A DNA stretch of 14,963 bases from Nitrospinaceae bacterium UBA3496 (GTDB lineage: Bacteria; UBA8248): the NCBI GenBank assembly GCA_002377645.1, contig DFQF01000083.1, positions 1 to 14,963 on the forward strand, read 5' to 3'. This document shows, piece after piece, positions 13,758 through 14,963 of the stretch (position 1 is its first letter; the number at the start of each line of letters is the position of its first letter). The position numbers were made by a program, and so were the translations under genes. The notes beneath the pieces are model-generated. The model saw only the letters and a list, made by a program, of their open reading frames with translations. It did not search any database and was not told the DNA's origin.

Positions 13758-14834
13758 TCAAATGACAAGAGATTCTAAGAAACACTTTGCAACTACAGTC
13801 CAATCAAAATTTTCAACTCTTTTCCTTCCCTTAGATTGTAAGGTCTTATAAAGTTCTTCATCTTGCAGAATACGAATAATAGAATCAGAGAGCCCCTGCA
13901 AATCATTCTCCTGAACTAGCAAAGCACAATCTCCTAAAACTTCCGGAACCGCTGAAACATTCATAGCAACAATAGGAAGACCTGAACACATCGCTTCTAA
14001 AAAAACTATACCAAATCCCTCTTGCAAACTGGGCAGGCAAAAAAGGCTTGCCTGTTCATAAAAGTTTACAACGTCTTTATTTGCAGGAACTTCTCCAACA
14101 ATTTCAATATTTTCAGATAACCCAAGTTCAGAAACCTGACTTCGCAAAGAATCCACCATGGGACCTCCACCTACCACAGTTAACCTTGCCTCCGGAATTC
14201 TAAAAACAACCTCTTTCATTGCAGTTATTAGGAAAGACGTATTTTTTCTCGGATATTGTCTAGCAACAGAAATGATATGAGGAACTACTTCTTTTTTATT
14301 CAGTTGTCTCTGAAACGTTTCTTCCCAAAACCTAAGAAAAATTCCATTGGGAACTACAGAAATCTTATCTTCAGGCAACTGATAAAATTGGCTTGCAATT
14401 TTTTGACTATGAGAACTAGACACAAATACTTTTTTAGCTTTTGAAACATTTTTTCTCTCAAGTAGTGAGAGAAACAATAAAAACATTCGCGAAAATCCAG
14501 ATTCAAATTTTGCTTCTTCACCTGCAATCCCATGTAAGAAAACATGATAATTGTCATGTCTCTTTGGTTTCAAAAAACATCCATCAATATCAAAACCCAC
14601 AATCACATCATAATTATCTTGATCAAACTTTAAAGGAAGTAAAAAGTTATAAAGAAGCCTACGCATGATCGTTGGACGGTTTTTTATAGTTGGAGAAATA
14701 ATATCGACTATACAACCCATAGAGATAAGAGCTTCTGACAAACCCCGTATAGCAACAGTAGTACCACTTCCTTGAGACTGCTCAAGGAACCAAGAATCAA
14801 GGAATGCTATTTTCAAGCCTTCTTTTCTTGTCAT
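13758..14834 (-). CDS. GT4-family glycosyltransferase
   Basis: This is a 358-residue GT-B fold retaining glycosyltransferase. The N-terminal acceptor half has the usual loop GSGTTVAIRGLSEAL (22-36). The C-terminal donor half (about 185-355) has ISVARQYPRKN (188-198, with donor-phosphate-binding Arg/Lys), LTVVGGGP (218-225) and the E-x7-E motif Glu272/Glu280 (EGFGIVFLE), then GLPIVA. It transfers a sugar from a nucleotide-sugar donor, probably to a surface glycan or lipid; donor and acceptor cannot be read from the sequence. The ATG at 14834 has a poor ribosome binding site and lies 29 bases after the dehydratase stop, so it may depend on coupling to it. No other glycan genes are in view. Confidence 0.9.
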   Translation of the reverse strand: MTRKEGLKIAFLDSWFLEQSQGSGTTVAIRGLSEALISMGCIVDIISPTIKNRPTIMRRLLYNFLLPLKFDQDNYDVIVGFDIDGCFLKPKRHDNYHVFLHGIAGEEAKFESGFSRMFLLFLSLLERKNVSKAKKVFVSSSHSQKIASQFYQLPEDKISVVPNGIFLRFWEETFQRQLNKKEVVPHIISVARQYPRKNTSFLITAMKEVVFRIPEARLTVVGGGPMVDSLRSQVSELGLSENIEIVGEVPANKDVVNFYEQASLFCLPSLQEGFGIVFLEAMCSGLPIVAMNVSAVPEVLGDCALLVQENDLQGLSDSIIRILQDEELYKTLQSKGRKRVENFDWTVVAKCFLESLVI

Positions 14835-14863
14835 TTTTTGTTCATGAAAGAATCAACATTTTT

Positions 14864-14963
14864 CTAAAACAAGCTGTCTGATTTAGCAGCAAAGATAAAA
14901 TCACTTTCAGTCAAGCCATCAATTTTATGTGTCCAAACCACTATTTTCACTTTTCCCCAAGCT
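14864..14963 (-). CDS. Pterin-4a-carbinolamine dehydratase, C-terminal part (runs off the window)
   Basis: The minus strand is open from the window edge to a TAG at 14866-14864 and encodes 32 residues: [15 protein letters not shown], then IFAAKSD. The W-T-H-K..G-L-T..D-F..A pattern is the conserved C-terminus of 4a-hydroxytetrahydrobiopterin dehydratase (PhhB/DCoH), which regenerates the pterin cofactor of aromatic amino acid hydroxylases and also appears in folate or molybdopterin-related contexts. The N-terminal part, with most catalytic histidines, lies outside. It is upstream of and probably co-transcribed with the glycosyltransferase. Confidence 0.85.
   Translation of the reverse strand, partial: AWGKVKIVVWTHKIDGLTESDFIFAAKSDSLF

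Noticed and set aside
1..14963. CRISPR array, insertion sequence, prophage, toxin-antitoxin or attachment-site repeat
   Set aside because: No regularly spaced repeats, transposase, integrase, phage or toxin-like small genes were seen; the tRNA-Ala is intact and I noticed no partial copy of its 3' end elsewhere in the window.

Overview
The window (about 15 kb, AT-rich by eye) looks like ordinary chromosomal DNA from a Gram-negative bacterium. It encodes an exported phosphate-binding protein, a putative lipoprotein and a two-component system, with dense genes, short spacers and purine-rich ribosome binding sites. The order phoB-phoR-pstS-pstC-pstA-pstB-phoU, with a PAS-containing PhoR, is common in delta-proteobacteria-like and related phyla. 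No rRNA or taxonomic marker is present, so I do not assign a lineage. I see no phage, IS, CRISPR or plasmid signature.

Left part, plus strand (1-3241): an SsuD-like flavin-dependent monooxygenase is followed by two tandem ketopantoate-reductase-fold dehydrogenases. By hand alignment these two are about 54% identical over about 341 residues without a gap, and they share a near-identical leader. This looks like a small catabolic operon of unknown substrate.

Centre, minus strand (3252-10210): a complete phosphate-starvation module runs tRNA-Ala(GGC), phoB, phoR, pstS, pstC, pstA, pstB, phoU in transcription order. PhoR/PhoB sense and respond to phosphate limitation, PstSCAB imports phosphate, and PhoU links transporter state to PhoR. 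An identical 13-mer lies upstream of both phoB and pstS. A perfect 12-bp stem-loop lies between pstS and pstC.

Right-centre, plus strand (10354-12460): a TauE/SafE-type permease, then a crotonase-fold acyl-CoA enzyme closely coupled to a small DoxX-like membrane protein. The crotonase enzyme resembles MenB/BadI but lacks their usual catalytic Asp.

Right part, minus strand (12465-14963): in transcription order, the C-terminal end of a pterin-4a-carbinolamine dehydratase, a GT4 glycosyltransferase, a TTG-initiated AroQ chorismate mutase, a cytoplasmic cyclophilin and a PEGA-domain lipoprotein. A good sigma70-like promoter and a stem-loop lie between the last two.

No gene-free stretch exceeds 300 bases. 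The most unusual items are the duplicated dehydrogenase pair beside the monooxygenase, the atypical active sites of the monooxygenase and the crotonase, and the candidate Pho-regulon element. I found no convincing wholly new system.
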